From: Paenirhizobium selenitireducens ATCC BAA-1503 | Lineage (GTDB): Bacteria > Pseudomonadota > Alphaproteobacteria > Rhizobiales > Rhizobiaceae | Direction: 5' to 3' | DNA: 64,000 bases | Assembly: GCF_000518785.1 (NCBI RefSeq) | Contig: NZ_JAEG01000002.1 | Coordinates: forward strand, 124,001 to 188,000 | Shown here: positions 8,462 to 17,356 of the stretch, piece after piece | Numbering within the stretch: the first letter of the stretch is position 1 | Layout: the number at the start of each line of letters is the position of its first letter | Position numbers and translations under genes: made by a program | The notes under the pieces: generated by a model | Told to the model about the DNA's origin: nothing | Databases searched by the model: none | Seen by the model: only the letters and a program-made list of their open reading frames with translations

Positions 8462-8893
8462 CTAGGCGAACGCCGCCGAAAGGGTGATCGGCACCGCCTT
8501 CAGCGCCTTCGACACCGGGCAGCCGACCTTGGCCTGCTCGGCGATTTGCCTGAACTTCGCCTCGTCCATGCCCGGCACCCGGCCTTCGAGCGAGAGCGCG
8601 ATCGCGGTGATCTCAAAACCCTCGCCGACCTTGTCGAGCGACACCTTGGCGAGCGTTTCCAGGCTCTCGGCCGGCGACCCCGCCTCCTCCAGCATCTTCG
8701 ATAGCGCCATGGTGAAGCAGGCGGCGTGCGCCGCACCGATCAATTCCTCGGGATTGGTGCCGGCGACGCCCTCGAACCGGATCTTGAAGCCGTAGGGATG
8801 CTGCTTCAACGCGCCACTTTCGGTCGAAACGCTGCCGCGCCCGTCCTTCAACCCGCCGCTCCACTGGGCGGAACCATGTTTCTGAATGACCAT
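8462..8893 (-). CDS. OsmC family peroxiredoxin-like protein
   Basis: 143 residues; start at 8893 behind AAGGAG. OsmC/Ohr proteins reduce organic hydroperoxides with two cysteines, and both are present: C59 in AHAACFTMAL and C125 in KVGCPVSKAL, with E50 of the catalytic network. The spacing and the GLKDGRGSVSTESG N-terminus match the OsmC subgroup (osmotically inducible) rather than Ohr. Cytoplasmic. It stands alone; no regulator of the OhrR type is adjacent. Confidence 0.92.
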   Translation of the reverse strand: MVIQKHGSAQWSGGLKDGRGSVSTESGALKQHPYGFKIRFEGVAGTNPEELIGAAHAACFTMALSKMLEEAGSPAESLETLAKVSLDKVGEGFEITAIALSLEGRVPGMDEAKFRQIAEQAKVGCPVSKALKAVPITLSAAFA

Positions 8894-9083
8894 TTGCTGT
8901 TCTCCTTGCCGATTTGCGCAGACTGCCTGTCGCCATGGGGAAACACCGGCGGCGCCGGTCTGTTCCCTGCTTTCGGCGGTATCCTCCAGCGCCCGACAAT
9001 TCTCGGTCGACCCGCCAATTCTCCGCCAGCGCACCAATCGCCGGTCGGCCCACCAGTCCTCGGTCAGGCCTGCAACCGGCCGG

Positions 9084-9141
9084 CGGGCGATCTCCCCCCT
9101 TGAGGGGGAGATGTCGGCGTAGCCGACAGAGGGGGGTGACC
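9084..9141 (+). repeat. REP-like palindrome, copy 1
   Basis: GGGCGATCTCCCCCC-ttg-AGGGGGAGAT hairpin followed by GTCGGC-gta-GCCGAC and GAGGGGGGTGACCG: two adjacent hairpins, a known rhizobial intergenic repeat type. Copies 2 and 3 follow. Confidence 0.85.
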
Positions 9142-9261
9142 GCGTGCGAGCGCCCTCACTTTTCGTGGCTCGGTCGCGCTCCCACCTCAGGGCGAGGCTT
9201 CCCTATGCACCCCTCACGCTGAGCGGCCCGAGCAAGACGAGGACCTCGAAGCATCCAGCCA

Positions 9262-9310
9262 TACCCCCCTCTGCCCTGCCGGGCATCTCCCCCTCAAGGG
9301 GGGAGATCGG
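9262..9310 (-). repeat. REP-like palindrome, copy 2 (inverted)
   Basis: Opposite-orientation copy: ACCCCCCTCTGCC, CTGCCGGGCATCTCCCCC and TCAAGGGGGGAGATCGGC. The small second hairpin is changed to CTGCCCTGCCGG. Confidence 0.8.
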
Positions 9311-9472
9311 CGCGCGGCACCGTCCTGTCCACTGCCAACCATCCAAAGCCCGGCCACCAACCACCCGAATGCCCGGCCACCGCACATATCCTCCGGCGCC
9401 CACCAATCGTCGGTCAGCCCACCCATGCCGGTCAGCCCCCCAACCCTCCGTCAGGCCAGCAATCCGGCCGGC

Positions 9473-9530
9473 GGGCGATCTCCCCCCTTGTGGGGGAGAT
9501 GTCGGCGTAGCCGACAGAGGGGGGTGACCG
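9473..9530 (+). repeat. REP-like palindrome, copy 3
   Basis: Almost identical to copy 1, with the first loop ttgt in place of ttga. The preceding ~15 bp (ATCCGGCCGGCGGGCG) also resemble the copy 1 flank, so the repeat unit extends upstream. Confidence 0.85.
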
Positions 9531-10176
9531 CCCGCCACCACCTCAAGACCGGGGAAGATCCATCCCGTTTCCCCAGCAAAAACAACAGAGCGCAGCGAAG
9601 ATCTTCCCCGCCCCCGCGCCATGCCCGATACTGCCCCCCGTCCCGCCATCGGTTACACCGGTTAGCGTTGCCGGCGAGGCGGGACCGGTGCCCGGGGGCG
9701 CGGTCGAGACGCGGACCGCTTCTCCGGGGCCTGGCATGAAGGGTCTCCCTCTCGCCTGAAACAGGGCGGGGCGTGCCTGTGGGGCACACATGATTGGACC
9801 GGCGACTGGCGGGGGTCTCCCCCGGCTTTCGTGGCGCGGCGGGGATAAGAATAACAAGCACCCGCGAGCGCAACCCTGGAAAAGGTGCCGTCATCCGCGC
9901 AGAGAGACCAAGTTTGCCCGGCAAAAGACACCGAACGGGACACGATCGGGTGTCATGTAATCTAACTTAGTCGCGGCACGCGATCGTGTCCCGGCCGACT
10001 ACCCCTCCCAAGAAAAGGGAGGCACCGCAATGAAGCCATGCCACGGGGCGGAACCGCCCGCGTGAAGGAATAGCCGTATTCACCGCATGCGCGACTGGAC
10101 AGCCGCGTCCTGTCCGGCCATCAAGGCCACCAGCATTGCCCCGACCCGCGAGTCGGTCTGCAGGAAGGAAAACCCC

Positions 10177-10605
10177 ATGCCGAGCCCCATCATCGAAGCG
10201 GTGCCCGATCACCCGGCCGAGGAAGACCGCTATGCGGTCTACACCGCGCTGAGAGACTACAACACCGCCCAGACGGGAAAGAGCGACCGGCCGGATTTCG
10301 CCGTGCTGGTGCGCCATCCGGAGACCCGCGCCGTCGAGGGCGGGCTCTATGGCGAGGAAAGTTTTGGCTGGGCCTTCATCCGCTATCTCGTCGTGCCGGA
10401 GGCCTATCGCGGCCAGGGGATCGGCAGCCGGCTGATGGCGGAGGCGGAAAAGATCGCCCGGGATCGCGGCTATGTCGGCATCTGGCTCGACACCTACGAG
10501 TTCCAGGCCCGGCCGTTCTACGAGAAGCTCGGCTATCATGTCTTCGGCGAACTCGAAGGCGGCAACGGCGCCCACGGCCAGTTCTTCCTGAAGAAACGCT
10601 TCTGA
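10177..10605 (+). CDS. GNAT family N-acetyltransferase
   Basis: 142 residues from the ATG at 10177, behind AGGAAGGAAAA. The acetyl-CoA-binding motif A is visible in the middle: FIRYLVVPEAYRGQGIGSRL with the R-G-Q-G-I-G pyrophosphate loop, followed by motif B, WLDTYEFQARPFYEKLGYHVF. The ending GAHGQFFLKKRF is typical of small stand-alone GNATs. The substrate cannot be predicted. Upstream lies the repeat-rich region; downstream it converges with the amine oxidase. Confidence 0.9.
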   Translation: MPSPIIEAVPDHPAEEDRYAVYTALRDYNTAQTGKSDRPDFAVLVRHPETRAVEGGLYGEESFGWAFIRYLVVPEAYRGQGIGSRLMAEAEKIARDRGYVGIWLDTYEFQARPFYEKLGYHVFGELEGGNGAHGQFFLKKRF

Positions 10606-10680
10606 CCTCCGCCATCGCGTCGTCTCGGCCATAACACCGGCCATCACGCCGGACGGAGAGCCCGCCGGCCGCGGCCGCCG

Positions 10681-12054
10681 TCAGCCGCCGAGCGCGGCGA
10701 TCACCTGACCGGCGGCGCGCTCGCCGCTCATGAAGGCGCCGTGCGCCGTGCCGTGATGTTCGAAGATCGTGTGCTCGCCGGCGAGGAACAGCCGGGCGGC
10801 CACCGGTTCGGCCAGCCGGTTAAAATCGGCGGGCGTGCAGCCGACCGCGGGATAGGAATAGACGCCGAGCGCGAAGGGATCGCGCGACCATTGCGCGGTG
10901 ACCATCTTCTCCGGCGGCCGCGCCTCGGCCCCGAACATCTCGCCCAGCACGGCGCTGATGTCGGCCTGGAGCTCGGCCTCGCTCATGGCTTCGGACTTCA
11001 GCGCATAATCGCCGGTCGAGACCAGGGTGAGGATGCTGGCGCCGCTCACCGGCATGAGGTTGATCATGGTCGGCCAGCGGCCGCGCTCCCTGGCGGCATA
11101 GCTCAGGAACTGCGTCTCCTTGGGCCAGAAGCAGCGGTCGAACTTCAGCGAAACCTTGGTGACCGCGCCGAAGCCGAGGCTGGCGATCGAGCCGGCATGG
11201 CCCTTCGGCAACGGCGGATCGAAGACCACATGGCCGGCCTTGAGCACGCCGAGCGGCAGCGTCGAGATGACATGCGTGCCGCTGTGGCGCTCCTTCGCCG
11301 TCTCCACCACCACCTGGCCGCCGCCATGGGAAATGCGTCGGACCGGTTCGCCGAGCCGGATGTCGAGCCCCTTGGCCAACCCTTCGACGACGCGACCGAG
11401 GCCGTCCGGCAACAGGGCTTCCGGGCCGTCGAAACCGCGATCCTCGCCATATTGCAGGGCGGAGATCCGCGACAGCGGCGCGCCGCCGTCGTCCTCGATC
11501 TCGCTCGACAGCATCCAGCCCGAGAGCGGATCCTTCAGCATGCCCGGATCAAGCTGGTCGATCGCTTCCAGCAGCGACAGGTCGCTGCCCTCCTCCGCCT
11601 CGTCGGCGGCCTTCTCGAGGACGGCCTCGAAGGCGTCGACCGCGTCCTCCAGCTCCCATTCCTCCGGGCGCTCGCCGTCCGGAAGCCAGACCTCGTAGTC
11701 GTCGTAATTGCTGAAGAAGGTGGAAAGTTTCAGGTCCCGCACCAGGCCGGCGAGCGGATTGCCGTTCATGCCGTGCATCCAGCTCGCGCCGCGCTCGACC
11801 GCGACCCCGAGGCTCCGGTCCGTGCTGATACGGCCGCCGATCCGCTCGCGGGCCTCGATGACGATCACCTCGATGCCGCGCTCCTTGAGCGTGCGGGCGG
11901 CGGAAAGCCCGGCGATCCCGGCACCGACGACGATCACCCGCGGCTTGCCCACCGAAGCGGCAAAGGCCGGCCTGAGCGCCGGGTTCGCCAGCAGCGTGCC
12001 GGCAGTGCCCGCGGATAGGGCGAGCAGGCGTCGCCGCGTCAGCTCAGGCGGCAT
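10681..12054 (-). CDS. Flavin-containing amine oxidase, Tat-exported
   Basis: 457 residues from the ATG at 12054. It oxidises an amine, probably a polyamine or aromatic monoamine, with FAD and releases peroxide. The N-terminus is a twin-arginine signal (LTRRRLLALSAG then an Ala-rich stretch ending AFA-AS). The FAD dinucleotide fold follows at about residues 43-75 (VIVVGAGIAGLSAARTL, then EARERIGGRI), with the substrate-binding GASWMHG motif, and the C-terminal FAD motif FLAGEHT...GTAHGAFMSG. The start overlaps the 3' end of the GGDEF gene by 11 bp, so the two are translationally linked. An alternative ATG at 12072 adds six residues. The substrate is not predictable. Confidence 0.88.
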   Translation of the reverse strand: MPPELTRRRLLALSAGTAGTLLANPALRPAFAASVGKPRVIVVGAGIAGLSAARTLKERGIEVIVIEARERIGGRISTDRSLGVAVERGASWMHGMNGNPLAGLVRDLKLSTFFSNYDDYEVWLPDGERPEEWELEDAVDAFEAVLEKAADEAEEGSDLSLLEAIDQLDPGMLKDPLSGWMLSSEIEDDGGAPLSRISALQYGEDRGFDGPEALLPDGLGRVVEGLAKGLDIRLGEPVRRISHGGGQVVVETAKERHSGTHVISTLPLGVLKAGHVVFDPPLPKGHAGSIASLGFGAVTKVSLKFDRCFWPKETQFLSYAARERGRWPTMINLMPVSGASILTLVSTGDYALKSEAMSEAELQADISAVLGEMFGAEARPPEKMVTAQWSRDPFALGVYSYPAVGCTPADFNRLAEPVAARLFLAGEHTIFEHHGTAHGAFMSGERAAGQVIAALGG

Positions 12055-13558
12055 GGATTGCTCCGTGCGCATGGCGTGGCGCGTCGCCGTCACGGCGATG
12101 ATCCTCGCTGCGCTCGTCGGCGGCGAAGCAGGCACGGCCGCGGCCGCCGTCCTTCGAGGCATAGAGCGCCCGGTCGGCCGTCGCCATGATGGCATTGGCG
12201 CCCGCCGCATCGTCGGGAGCGATCGCGACGCCGAGGCTGATGCCGACATCGGTGGTGATGCCGTTGTCGAGCGTGATCGGCTGACCAACCGCGGTCATGA
12301 TCTGGCTGGCGAGCAACGAAAGACGAGCACGGTCGCTGAAGGCGTCGACAAGGATGACGAATTCGTCGCCGCCGATGCGGCCGACCAGGCCGCTTGTGCC
12401 GACGACTTCGGCCAAGCGGTCGGCAACGGTCCGGATCACCAGATCGCCGGCGGCGTGGCCCCAGGTGTCGTTGATCGTCTTGAAGCGGTCGAGATCGCCG
12501 GCGATTACGGCAAAGCGCGAGCCCGCCGCCTTCTCGGCCGCCGCCTCGAGCGCATGGCCGAAGCTCAGCCGGTTGGCAAGGCCGCTCAACGGGTCGCGAA
12601 GGGCGAGCGCCCGGTTGCGCTGCTCGCTCTCCTCGAGCATGAGCGACAACCGGCGGATATGATGGACGATGAACAGGCTGGCGAGCGCCAGAAGCGAGGA
12701 GAGAAGGATGCTGACCGGCACCACCACCTCCCAGATATGCGAGCCGGGGGCCGCTCCCTTCCAGTCGAAGCTGCCGATCGCCCGGCCGGAAGCGGAGACC
12801 AGCGGCACCTTGCCGCCGGCGCCCGAGCTGAAGGTCAGGTCGGCAAAGTCGAGCTGCGAATTCAGGTCGCGCACGAGATCGCCGTCGATCGGCTTGGCCG
12901 AGACGACGATGAACGGCGCGCCATCGGGCAGCGCCACCTCCTCGTCGTCCGGAACCACCGCCATGGCGGTGGCGATCATCGGTTCGCCGTCGATCTCGGC
13001 GATGGCGAATTCGGCGATCCTGCCGACCTCGCTGCTCGTCACCTGCTTCTGGCCAAAACCGCCGGCAATGGCGATGCGATTGGCGTTGTGGCGGTCGACG
13101 GCGCGCTTGGCGATCAGGGCCAGATCGCCGGCCGGGTCAGCGGCGCGGCGGGTGAAATCCACGCGGTCCTCGTGGGCCGACATGACGATCTCACCGCCCG
13201 GATCGAACAGGAAGGTGCGGTCGTGGCCGAAATCAAACCAGAGCGAGCCTACGAACTCCTCCTCGATGAAGGCCTCGCGGAATTTCAGCGTGATGTATTT
13301 GACCGAGCGGTCCCAGCGCGACACGCTCAGCTGGTCGCGGGCGATCAGGCTCTGGCGGTCCTTCAGCGCGTTGACGAACAGCGTGCGTTCGGTGACGGCG
13401 GCCTGCTGGTCGGCCTCTTCGGAGGCGATCCGGCCGACATAGAGCAGCGACAGCGTCGACAGGCCGATCAGCGTCGCCGCGAAGGCGAGCACCAGCCGTG
13501 ACAGCCGTCGCGGCGACACCTGCTTGCCGTCTCCCTCGGTTCCAATCTCTGCCGTCAT
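12044..13558 (-). CDS. CHASE4-GGDEF diguanylate cyclase, membrane-bound
   Basis: 504 residues. One transmembrane helix near residues 22-42, a periplasmic sensor of about 230 residues with the CHASE4 pattern (RDQLSVSRWDRSVKYI at about residues 73-88, the signature W), a second transmembrane helix near 277-297, then a GGDEF domain. The catalytic motif GGDEF is intact at residues 396-400, preceded by LDRFKTINDTWGHAAGD, so it should make c-di-GMP from GTP. No RxxD inhibitory site is obvious immediately upstream (RIGGDEF follows LVG). No EAL domain is present. It overlaps the amine oxidase downstream, which suggests co-transcription. Confidence 0.92.
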   Translation of the reverse strand: MTAEIGTEGDGKQVSPRRLSRLVLAFAATLIGLSTLSLLYVGRIASEEADQQAAVTERTLFVNALKDRQSLIARDQLSVSRWDRSVKYITLKFREAFIEEEFVGSLWFDFGHDRTFLFDPGGEIVMSAHEDRVDFTRRAADPAGDLALIAKRAVDRHNANRIAIAGGFGQKQVTSSEVGRIAEFAIAEIDGEPMIATAMAVVPDDEEVALPDGAPFIVVSAKPIDGDLVRDLNSQLDFADLTFSSGAGGKVPLVSASGRAIGSFDWKGAAPGSHIWEVVVPVSILLSSLLALASLFIVHHIRRLSLMLEESEQRNRALALRDPLSGLANRLSFGHALEAAAEKAAGSRFAVIAGDLDRFKTINDTWGHAAGDLVIRTVADRLAEVVGTSGLVGRIGGDEFVILVDAFSDRARLSLLASQIMTAVGQPITLDNGITTDVGISLGVAIAPDDAAGANAIMATADRALYASKDGGRGRACFAADERSEDHRRDGDAPRHAHGAIHAA

Positions 13559-13690
13559 CTCGTCGCGCCCGTTGTTTGTCGGTCCGCGCAGTATGTCGGC
13601 GAGCGCTTAAGACCCGCTTAAATTGGGGAGGCAGGAGATTGCCTTGGGTCGATATGCTTGACGGAGGATGAAGCACCGGGCGGATGCAGA

Positions 13691-13724
13691 CGAAAAAGAA
13701 CCCCGGTGGAGTCGGCCGGGGTTC
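13691..13724 (-). terminator. Intrinsic terminator downstream of the 76-residue membrane protein
   Basis: On the minus strand GAACCCCGG and CCGGGGTTC form a 9-bp stem with a 9-nt loop, followed by TTTTTCG. It lies 47 bp past the stop at 13771. Confidence 0.85.
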
Positions 13725-13770
13725 AAGTGGAGCGGGAGTGGCATTTTCCGACTGTGCCGTCAGGCTCGGG

Positions 13771-14001
13771 TCAGCTCTTGATCGGGTTGCGGCGGCGCCA
13801 GTTGCGCAGTCGCATGCGCGGCGCGATCAGTCTGGCGATGAACGGAGCCACCACGAACGAGGTGACGACGACCAGCGGCAGCAGGTACTTGGCGTTCTCG
13901 GCGAGAGCCGGGATGGACAGGACCGTGATCGCGCCCGTCCCGAAGATGACGGCATTCACCATCATCGAAACGAAGAAGGTCAGATAGGTGTCGGTCTTCA
14001 T
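13771..14001 (-). CDS. Small inner membrane protein, predicted EcfG-dependent
   Basis: 76 residues with two hydrophobic helices (about residues 7-30 and 40-62) and a basic C-terminal tail (RLIAPRMRLRNWRRRNPIKS) that should face the cytoplasm. The ATG at 14001 follows CAGGAGCAG. Function unknown; small proteins of this layout are widespread in rhizobia. A perfect general-stress promoter motif lies 34 bp upstream of the start and a good terminator follows, so this is a compact single-gene unit. Confidence 0.8.
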   Translation of the reverse strand: MKTDTYLTFFVSMMVNAVIFGTGAITVLSIPALAENAKYLLPLVVVTSFVVAPFIARLIAPRMRLRNWRRRNPIKS

Positions 14002-14024
14002 CGGACTGCTCCTGAGTGTGAACT

Positions 14025-14059
14025 GTTGACTGTCAACGCGGCGTCAGACGGATTGTTCC
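14025..14059 (-). promoter_or_regulatory. EcfG (RpoE2)-type promoter with overlapping palindrome
   Basis: On the minus strand GGAAC (14059-14055), 16 nt, CGTT (14038-14035): an exact match to the general stress sigma factor consensus of rhizobia. A perfect palindrome GTTGAC-t-GTCAAC (14025-14037) overlaps the -10 element and the expected transcription start, so a repressor could act here. The start codon of the 76-residue protein is at 14001. Confidence 0.65.
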
Positions 14060-14173
14060 GTGATCGTGATCGAGTCCGAGCCGAGGCGGTCCTTGCGGGC
14101 CGCGGCAAACGCTTCCTTAACCGCGAAGGTGCTACACTGCCGTTCGCAATTTCAACGGACAGACGAGGAGCAG

Positions 14174-14476
14174 ATGGCCAAGCCGACCTTCCGCTTTACC
14201 CACTACGATCTCAAGGAACAGCGCGCCGGCGCCATCATCGAGGTGACGCTTTCCGCCGTCAACAATGTGCGGCTGATGACGCCCGGCAATTTCCAGCGCT
14301 TCAAGGAAGCCCTCGATTTCAAGTATCTCGGCGGCGTGGCGAAGAAATCGCCGATCAAGCTCACCATTCCGGAAAGCGGCCACTGGCATCTGATCGTCGA
14401 CATGGAAGGCCATCACGGCCTTGCCGACTCCTCGGTCAAGATGATTGCCGCGCCGGCAGCGGCCAAGGCGTCCTGA
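14174..14476 (+). CDS. DUF1883 domain protein
   Basis: 100 residues from the ATG at 14174, behind GACGAGGAGCAG. The protein follows the DUF1883 pattern throughout: FTHYDL near the start, IEVTLSAVNNVRLM, a central FKYLGG, and the terminal SGHWHLIVDMEGHHGL. It is a small all-beta cytoplasmic domain of unknown role; in other genomes it occurs alone or fused to TIR-like domains. Here it stands alone, divergent from the small membrane protein and convergent with rarA. Confidence 0.85.
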   Translation: MAKPTFRFTHYDLKEQRAGAIIEVTLSAVNNVRLMTPGNFQRFKEALDFKYLGGVAKKSPIKLTIPESGHWHLIVDMEGHHGLADSSVKMIAAPAAAKAS

Positions 14477-14485
14477 GCGGGGGCC

Positions 14486-15796
14486 TCAACCGCCGCGCTC
14501 ACGCCTGAGCTTCGCCCACCAGTCCAGCCGCTTGCGGATCTCGCGTTCGAACCCGCGCTCCGGCGGATCGTAGAAGGTCTTGCGGCCCATCTTCTCGGGA
14601 AAATAGTCCTGGCCGGAAAAGGCGTCCGGCTCGTCATGGTCGTAACGATAGCCGTCGTTGTAGCCTTCCGCCTTCATCAGCTTGGTCGGCGCATTGAGGA
14701 TGTGCTTCGGCGGCAGCAGCGAGCCGTTCTCCTTGGCGGCGCGCATCGCCGACTTGTAGGCCATGTAGACGCCGTTCGACTTCGGCGCGGTGGCAAGATA
14801 GACGCAGGCCTGCGCCAGCGCCAATTCGCCCTCCGGGGAGCCGAGATAGTCATAGGCGTCCTTCGCCGCATTGCAGATCACGAGCGCCTGCGGATCGGCC
14901 AGACCGATGTCCTCGACCGCCATGCGCACCAGCCGCCGCCCGAGATAGAGCGGATCCTCGCCGGCATCGAACATGCGGCAGAGATAGTAGAGCGCGGCAT
15001 CCGGATCGGAGCCGCGCACCGACTTGTGCAGCGCCGAGATCAGGTTGTAGTGGCCGTCCTGGCCCTTGTCGTAAACGGGGGCGCGCCGCTGGACGATGCG
15101 GGTCAGGCCCTCGGTGTCGAACACCTCGCCTTCCCTCGCCGCCCGCCAGACTTCCTCCGCCAGCGTCAGCACGGCGCGGCCGTCGCCGTCGGCCATGCGG
15201 ACAAGGCTTGCCCGCGCGTCGGCGTCGAGCGGCAGCGGCTTGCCCTCCACCTCCTCGGCCCGCTTCAGGAGCGTACCGAGACTTTCCTCGTCATGCGGCT
15301 TGAAGGTCAGGACCCTGGCGCGCGACAGAAGTGCGGCGTTGAGTTCGAAGGACGGGTTCTCCGTCGTCGCGCCGACGAGGATCACGGTGCCGTCCTCCAT
15401 GACCGGCAGGAAGCCGTCCTGCTGGGCGCGGTTGAAGCGGTGGATCTCGTCGACGAAGAGCAGCGTCTGGCGGCCGTCCATGCGGCGCATGCGGGCAGCC
15501 TCGAACACCTTCTTGAGGTCCGCGACGCCGGAAAAAATAGCCGAGATCTGCTCGAAGGCAAGACCGGCCTCGCCCGACAGAAGCCGCGCCACGGTCGTCT
15601 TGCCGGTGCCGGGCGGGCCCCAGAAGATCATCGAGCCGAGCGAGCCGGACGCGATCATGCGCGCCAGCACGCCGTCCTCGCCGGTCAGGTGCTCCTGGCC
15701 GGTGACTTCGGCCAGCGTCTTCGGGCGCAGCCGGTCGGCGAGCGGCCGGCGGGCCTCCACGTCCTTGGGAAGATGCGGCGCGAAGAGATCGCTCAT
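14486..15796 (-). CDS. rarA: Replication-associated recombination protein A (AAA+ ATPase)
   Basis: 436 residues, the usual length for RarA/MgsA, which acts at stalled replication forks and interacts with SSB. Walker A is GPPGTGKT at residues 60-67, Walker B is LLFVDEIH with D116-E117, sensor 1 is VGATTENPSF, and the C-terminal tetramerisation domain contains DGHYNLISALHKSVRGSDP. The start at 15796 overlaps the stop of the Do protease gene (ATGA), so the two are co-translated; this protease-rarA order is common in rhizobia. Confidence 0.96.
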   Translation of the reverse strand: MSDLFAPHLPKDVEARRPLADRLRPKTLAEVTGQEHLTGEDGVLARMIASGSLGSMIFWGPPGTGKTTVARLLSGEAGLAFEQISAIFSGVADLKKVFEAARMRRMDGRQTLLFVDEIHRFNRAQQDGFLPVMEDGTVILVGATTENPSFELNAALLSRARVLTFKPHDEESLGTLLKRAEEVEGKPLPLDADARASLVRMADGDGRAVLTLAEEVWRAAREGEVFDTEGLTRIVQRRAPVYDKGQDGHYNLISALHKSVRGSDPDAALYYLCRMFDAGEDPLYLGRRLVRMAVEDIGLADPQALVICNAAKDAYDYLGSPEGELALAQACVYLATAPKSNGVYMAYKSAMRAAKENGSLLPPKHILNAPTKLMKAEGYNDGYRYDHDEPDAFSGQDYFPEKMGRKTFYDPPERGFEREIRKRLDWWAKLRRERGG

Positions 15797-17196
15797 CGGA
15801 AGATCTGCCGGATGCGCTGGCCCTCGCGCTCGACCTCGACACGCCAGAAACCCGGATCTTCTCCAGCTGCCTCAGCCATGGCGGCAGTCGAGGTGATGTT
15901 GACGCCGTTGACCGAGATGATGATGTCATGCGGCGCAAAGCCGAGCCGGGCGGCCGGCGAACCGGGAGCGATCTCGGTGATCACGACGCCGGTGACTTCG
16001 GACGGCATACGCAGATCGTAGGCAAGCTTCGGCGAAAGATTGGCAATCTTGGCGCCGGCAAAGGGACTGCCGCCCTCGATCAGCCGCTCGTCGCGCGGCG
16101 TGGTCTCCGGCGCGCCGGCAAGCGTCATGGCGATCTCAGATTCCCGGCCGTTCTCGCGGATGGAAAGCGTCACCTTCTTGCCCAGACCGGCGGTCGTCAG
16201 GCGGTAGCCCAGCGCATCGGGATGCTCGACCGGGATGCCGTCGATGGCGACCACCACCTGTCCGGCCTTCAGGCCGGCCTTGGCCGCCGGCCCCCCTTCG
16301 GCAACACGGACGACGAGCGCGCCGCGCACCTTGTCGAGACCGAGCGCCTCGGCGACGTCGGAGGTGACGGGATCGAAGCTCGCGCCGACATAGGGCCGCT
16401 CGAAGCTTGCATCGCCCCGCTCGGCAGCGGCGAGGAAGACCTTGACCAGATTGGCGGGGATGGCAAAACCGATGCCGTTCGAGCCGCCGCCCTTGGTGAA
16501 GATCGCCGTGTTGATGCCGAGCAGTTCGCCCTTCATGTTCATCAGCGCCCCACCGGAATTGCCCGGATTGATCGAGGCGTCGGTCTGGATGAAGAAGCCG
16601 AAATCGCCCTCCGTCACGCGGTTGCGGGCAAGCGCCGAGACGATGCCGCTGGTCACCGTCTGGCCGACGCCGAAGGGATTGCCGATGGCGAGCACCAGAT
16701 CGCCGACCTCGACCTTGTCGCTGTCGCCGATCGCAAGTGCGGGAAGCTCTTCCTTCGCGTCGATCTTGAGGACCGCGAGGTCGAGACGCTCATCCTTCAG
16801 TACGACCTTGACCGGGAATTCGCGGCCGTCGGAGAGCGCCACCTTGATGTCGTCGGCACCGTCGATCACGTGGTTGTTGGTGACCACGATGCCGTTGGCG
16901 CCGACGATGACGCCGGAGCCGAGTGAGGACTGCTTCTCAGTCCGGTTCGGCATGCGCTGGCCGAAGAACTGTTCGAAGAAGGGATCACCCGCGAAAGGCG
17001 AGACGCGGCGCTGCACCATGCGCTCGGCATAGACGTTGACCACCGCGCCATGGGTCTGCTTGACCAGCGGCGCAAAAGACATCTGCATGTCGGCGGCCGA
17101 CTGGGGAACGCGAAGCTCCTGCGCGAAGGCCGGCACCGGCAGCGCCACGAGAAGCGCAAGCGCCGAGACAGCCAAACCACGAACGATGCCCTGCAT
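15793..17196 (-). CDS. Do-type periplasmic serine endoprotease (DegP/DegQ family)
   Basis: 467 residues from the ATG at 17196; the earlier in-frame start has no signal character. Signal peptide MQGIVRGLAVSALALLVALP with cleavage after AFA (residue 25). The trypsin-like domain carries the complete triad: H109 in TNNHVID, D139 in RLDLAVLKI and S214 in NPGNSGGAL. Two PDZ domains follow (about residues 275-360 and 385-465), the first with GGPAAKAGLKAGQVV. It degrades or chaperones misfolded periplasmic proteins. The LA loop after residue 60 (RRVSPFAGDPFFEQFF) is of moderate length, nearer DegQ than DegP. Overlaps rarA by 4 bp. Confidence 0.94.
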   Translation of the reverse strand: MQGIVRGLAVSALALLVALPVPAFAQELRVPQSAADMQMSFAPLVKQTHGAVVNVYAERMVQRRVSPFAGDPFFEQFFGQRMPNRTEKQSSLGSGVIVGANGIVVTNNHVIDGADDIKVALSDGREFPVKVVLKDERLDLAVLKIDAKEELPALAIGDSDKVEVGDLVLAIGNPFGVGQTVTSGIVSALARNRVTEGDFGFFIQTDASINPGNSGGALMNMKGELLGINTAIFTKGGGSNGIGFAIPANLVKVFLAAAERGDASFERPYVGASFDPVTSDVAEALGLDKVRGALVVRVAEGGPAAKAGLKAGQVVVAIDGIPVEHPDALGYRLTTAGLGKKVTLSIRENGRESEIAMTLAGAPETTPRDERLIEGGSPFAGAKIANLSPKLAYDLRMPSEVTGVVITEIAPGSPAARLGFAPHDIIISVNGVNITSTAAMAEAAGEDPGFWRVEVEREGQRIRQIFR

Positions 17197-17299
17197 GGGG
17201 TACTCCTCATTGTTTCCAAGGATCAATAGGCGCCGGACAAGCAAAAGAAAAGCGCCGGCGCCGCACCGGACGGCGCGTTCCCCAAAGGTAATCGCGAAT

Positions 17300-17324
17300 T
17301 GAACTTTTCCAAGGCGGGGGCGTT
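17300..17324 (+). promoter_or_regulatory. Possible EcfG-like promoter, one mismatch
   Basis: TGAAC (17300-17304), 16 nt, CGTT (17321-17324): the general-stress consensus with the first G replaced by T. It ends 33 bp before the LprI-like start codon. Weak on its own. Confidence 0.35.
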
Positions 17325-17356
17325 GGGCCTGACGAAATGATCAAGGAGTATCCGTC

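Larger units (their letters stand above)
8894..10176. other. 1.3-kb gene-free, repeat-rich region
   Basis: No convincing gene. It holds three copies of a REP-like palindrome (listed separately), degenerate short repeats around GGTCGGCCCACCA and GGTCAGCC, and a very GC-rich segment (about 9600-9860) with several local inverted repeats, for example GGGGG-tct-CCCCC at 9811-9823. Open frames here are arginine/proline-rich artefacts of GC bias. A structured noncoding RNA in 9600-9960 is possible, but I recognise no RNA family. Confidence 0.6.

Noticed and set aside
9640..9860. Riboswitch on the minus strand (GGAGACC, B12-box-like)
   Set aside because: Only one short motif matches, the rest of the conserved core is missing, and no cobalamin or other target gene follows on that strand.
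9425..9924. Several 90-157-codon open frames in the repeat-rich gap
   Set aside because: They read through the REP-like palindromes and are Arg/Pro-rich, as expected from GC-rich noncoding DNA.
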